The notes below the pieces were generated by a model. That model made no database searches. It saw only the letters and a list, made by a program, of their open reading frames with translations, and was not told the origin of the DNA. A program made the translations under genes and the position numbers. 8,139 bases of DNA from positions 1 through 8,139 of the forward strand of contig RFWA01000100.1 of assembly GCA_009922295.1 (NCBI GenBank), given 5' to 3'. Below, piece after piece: positions 7,137 through 8,139 of the stretch (positions within the stretch are counted from its first letter, which is position 1; every line of letters begins with the position of its first letter). The DNA is from Betaproteobacteria bacterium. Lineage in GTDB: Bacteria; Pseudomonadota; Gammaproteobacteria; Burkholderiales; Burkholderiaceae_C.

Positions 7137-7230
7137 TTGCCAACTAATTTCATAATATGAATTCTTATAGCATTATTTGAAAAAATATAGATTTTGTGGG
7201 AAAATTTCGGCACCGTATTAAAGTTGGCAA
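7137..7230. repeat. Widely spaced 9-bp inverted repeat flanking the AT-rich core
   Basis: TTGCCAACT at 7137-7145 is matched exactly in inverted orientation by AGTTGGCAA at 7222-7230. The centres are 85 bp apart, close to eight helical turns. One copy lies about 64 bp upstream of the kinase start; the other lies just before the aceE ribosome binding site. They could be operator half-sites for one protein acting on both promoters, or a chance match. The sequence does not resemble the E. coli PdhR operator. Confidence 0.5.
7149..7161. promoter_or_regulatory. Perfect 13-bp palindrome, candidate operator
   Basis: TTCATAATATGAA consists of two perfect 6-bp arms around a single central base. It sits in the AT-rich core, about 16 bp upstream of the possible aceE -35 element. 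Its position suits an activator or repressor binding site for either direction. AT-rich sequence makes short palindromes more likely by chance, so this is tentative. Confidence 0.35.
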
Positions 7231-7238
7231 CAAGCCAC

Positions 7239-7243
7239 AGGAG
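7239..7243 (+). promoter_or_regulatory. aceE ribosome binding site
   Basis: AGGAG lies six bases before the ATG at 7250, an ideal Shine-Dalgarno spacing. It fixes the aceE start. It is the only strong ribosome binding site visible among the genes in the window. Confidence 0.85.
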
Positions 7244-7249
7244 ATAGAC

Positions 7250-8139
7250 ATGTCTGCAGCACCCGATCATCCCTTCAGCGTTCCGGCCAACGATGCCGAC
7301 CGCCAGGAAACCCGTGAATGGATGGACGCTCTGTCCGCTGTGATCGAGAGCGAGGGCCCAGAGCGGGCGCACTTTCTGCTGGAGCAACTGCTGGAGCATG
7401 CACGGCAAAACAGCATCGACATGCCGTTCTCAGCCAATACCGGCTATGTCAACACCATAGAAACCGACCAGGAAGAGCGTTGCCCTGGCAACATCGAAAT
7501 TGAGGAGCGCTTACGCGCCTACATGCGGTGGAACGCCATGGCCATGGTGGTCAAAGCCAACCGGCATCACCCAGTCGATGGTGGCGACCTGGGTGGCCAC
7601 ATTGGCTCCTTTGCCTCGCTGGCCCACATGTTTGGTGCCGGCTTCAACCACTTTTGGCACGCTGAAAGCGCCGTGCCTGGTAAAGAACACGGTGGCGACT
7701 GCCTCTACATACAAGGGCACGTGTCGCCCGGCGTGTACGCCCGTGCCTATCTGGAGGGCCGCCTGAGCGAGGAACAGTTGCTCAATTTCCGCCAAGAGGT
7801 CGGCGGTAAGGGCCTGTCCAGCTACCCGCACCCCAAGCTGATGCCTGAGTTCTGGCAGTTCCCCACCGTGTCCATGGGTCTTGGGCCGCTGATGGCGATC
7901 TACCAGGCTCGTTTCTTGAAGTACCTCCACGCCCGCGGCATCGCCAACACCGAGAACCGCAAGGTCTGGGTGTTTTGCGGCGATGGCGAGATGGATGAGG
8001 TGGAGTCATTGGGCGCCATCGGCCTGGCCGCCCGGGAAAATCTCGACAACCTTATTTTTGTTGTGAACTGCAACCTGCAGCGGCTGGACGGCCCAGTGCG
8101 CGGCAACGGCAAGATCATCCAGGAGCTCGAAGGCGAGTT
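7250..8139 (+). CDS. aceE: Pyruvate dehydrogenase E1 component, homodimeric type (3' end outside window)
   Basis: The frame is open from the ATG at 7250 to the window end, giving the first 296 residues of a protein normally near 890. AceE is the thiamine diphosphate-dependent E1 of the pyruvate dehydrogenase complex. It decarboxylates pyruvate and passes the acetyl group to lipoyl-E2 (AceF) in the cytoplasm. Recognisable blocks include ETREWMDAL, RWNAMAMV, GGHIGSFASLAHMF, GHVSPGVYARAYLEGRL, SSYPHPKLMPEFWQFPTVSMG, and the ThDP/Mg-binding stretch from GDG at 244-246 to NCN at 273-275, followed by RLDGPVRGNGKIIQELEG. Within the ThDP motif the sequence reads GDGEMDEVES, where E. coli has GDGEMDEPES. 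The start is fixed by a strong AGGAG. The gene is divergent from the kinase operon and shares its upstream region. aceF and lpd would be expected beyond the right edge. Confidence 0.97.
   Translation, partial: MSAAPDHPFSVPANDADRQETREWMDALSAVIESEGPERAHFLLEQLLEHARQNSIDMPFSANTGYVNTIETDQEERCPGNIEIEERLRAYMRWNAMAMVVKANRHHPVDGGDLGGHIGSFASLAHMFGAGFNHFWHAESAVPGKEHGGDCLYIQGHVSPGVYARAYLEGRLSEEQLLNFRQEVGGKGLSSYPHPKLMPEFWQFPTVSMGLGPLMAIYQARFLKYLHARGIANTENRKVWVFCGDGEMDEVESLGAIGLAARENLDNLIFVVNCNLQRLDGPVRGNGKIIQELEGE

Larger units (their letters stand above)
7074..7249. promoter_or_regulatory. Divergent intergenic region between the kinase operon and aceE
   Basis: These 176 bp separate two genes transcribed in opposite directions, so promoters for both should lie here. 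Bases 7141-7210 are only 16 G/C out of 70, in sharp contrast to the GC-rich surroundings and typical of a promoter core. For aceE a possible sigma70 site is TTGAAA at 7177-7182 with GAAAAT at 7200-7205 (17-bp spacer, 4 of 6 matches at -10). This is a weak call. For the kinase direction several TATAAT-like words occur but no convincing -35. I see no small gene in this stretch. Confidence 0.6.

Noticed and set aside
7074..7249. PdhR-type operator upstream of aceE
   Set aside because: I looked for the ATTGGT-N3-ACCAAT pattern known from E. coli and did not find it; the inverted repeat present has a different core.
7046..7408. A 120-codon minus-strand frame spanning the kinase/aceE intergenic region
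   Set aside because: It runs across the AT-rich promoter core and into the 5' end of aceE on the opposite strand, with no family resemblance or start signal. aceE is supported by a strong ribosome binding site and clear homology.

Overview
The window looks like ordinary chromosomal DNA from a GC-rich betaproteobacterium. It most resembles the Burkholderiales, probably Comamonadaceae (Rhodoferax/Polaromonas/Acidovorax type). This placement rests on remembered protein character: AceE, RpiA and FolD sequence style, FixL/FixJ-type signalling and a DUF4124-glutaredoxin protein. It is an inference, not a database result. I see no mobile element, CRISPR array, rRNA or tRNA.

Layout. The 3' half of rpiA runs on the + strand (1-309) and enters from outside the window. 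Next comes a tight minus-strand gene block, read from 7073 down to 299. Its order is membrane sensor histidine kinase, FixJ-type response regulator, folD, prlC (M3 oligopeptidase A, disrupted) and a secreted DUF4124/glutaredoxin-like protein. Gaps within the block are only 4, 3, 12 and 11 bp, so it is very probably one operon with translational coupling. Its last gene overlaps the end of rpiA tail to tail by 11 bp. A 176-bp intergenic region (7074-7249) with an AT-rich core separates this block from the divergent aceE, whose first 296 codons occupy 7250-8139 and run off the window.

How the genes fit together. aceE encodes pyruvate dehydrogenase E1, and rpiA and folD serve the pentose phosphate and one-carbon pathways, so the metabolic genes are all core. 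The kinase/regulator pair shares its upstream region with aceE and is co-transcribed with folD and prlC. Central carbon metabolism is therefore a plausible regulatory target, but nothing in the sequence proves it.

Main anomaly. prlC is split into two frames at about 1883-1923. Both halves are well conserved and the HEFGH zinc site is intact. About 12-14 residues expected between them are missing, which suggests an out-of-frame deletion of roughly 40 bp rather than a single-base error. The second point of interest is the aceE/kinase intergenic region, which carries a 9-bp exact inverted repeat flanking an AT-rich core and a perfect 13-bp palindrome. I do not see evidence of a wholly new biological system here.
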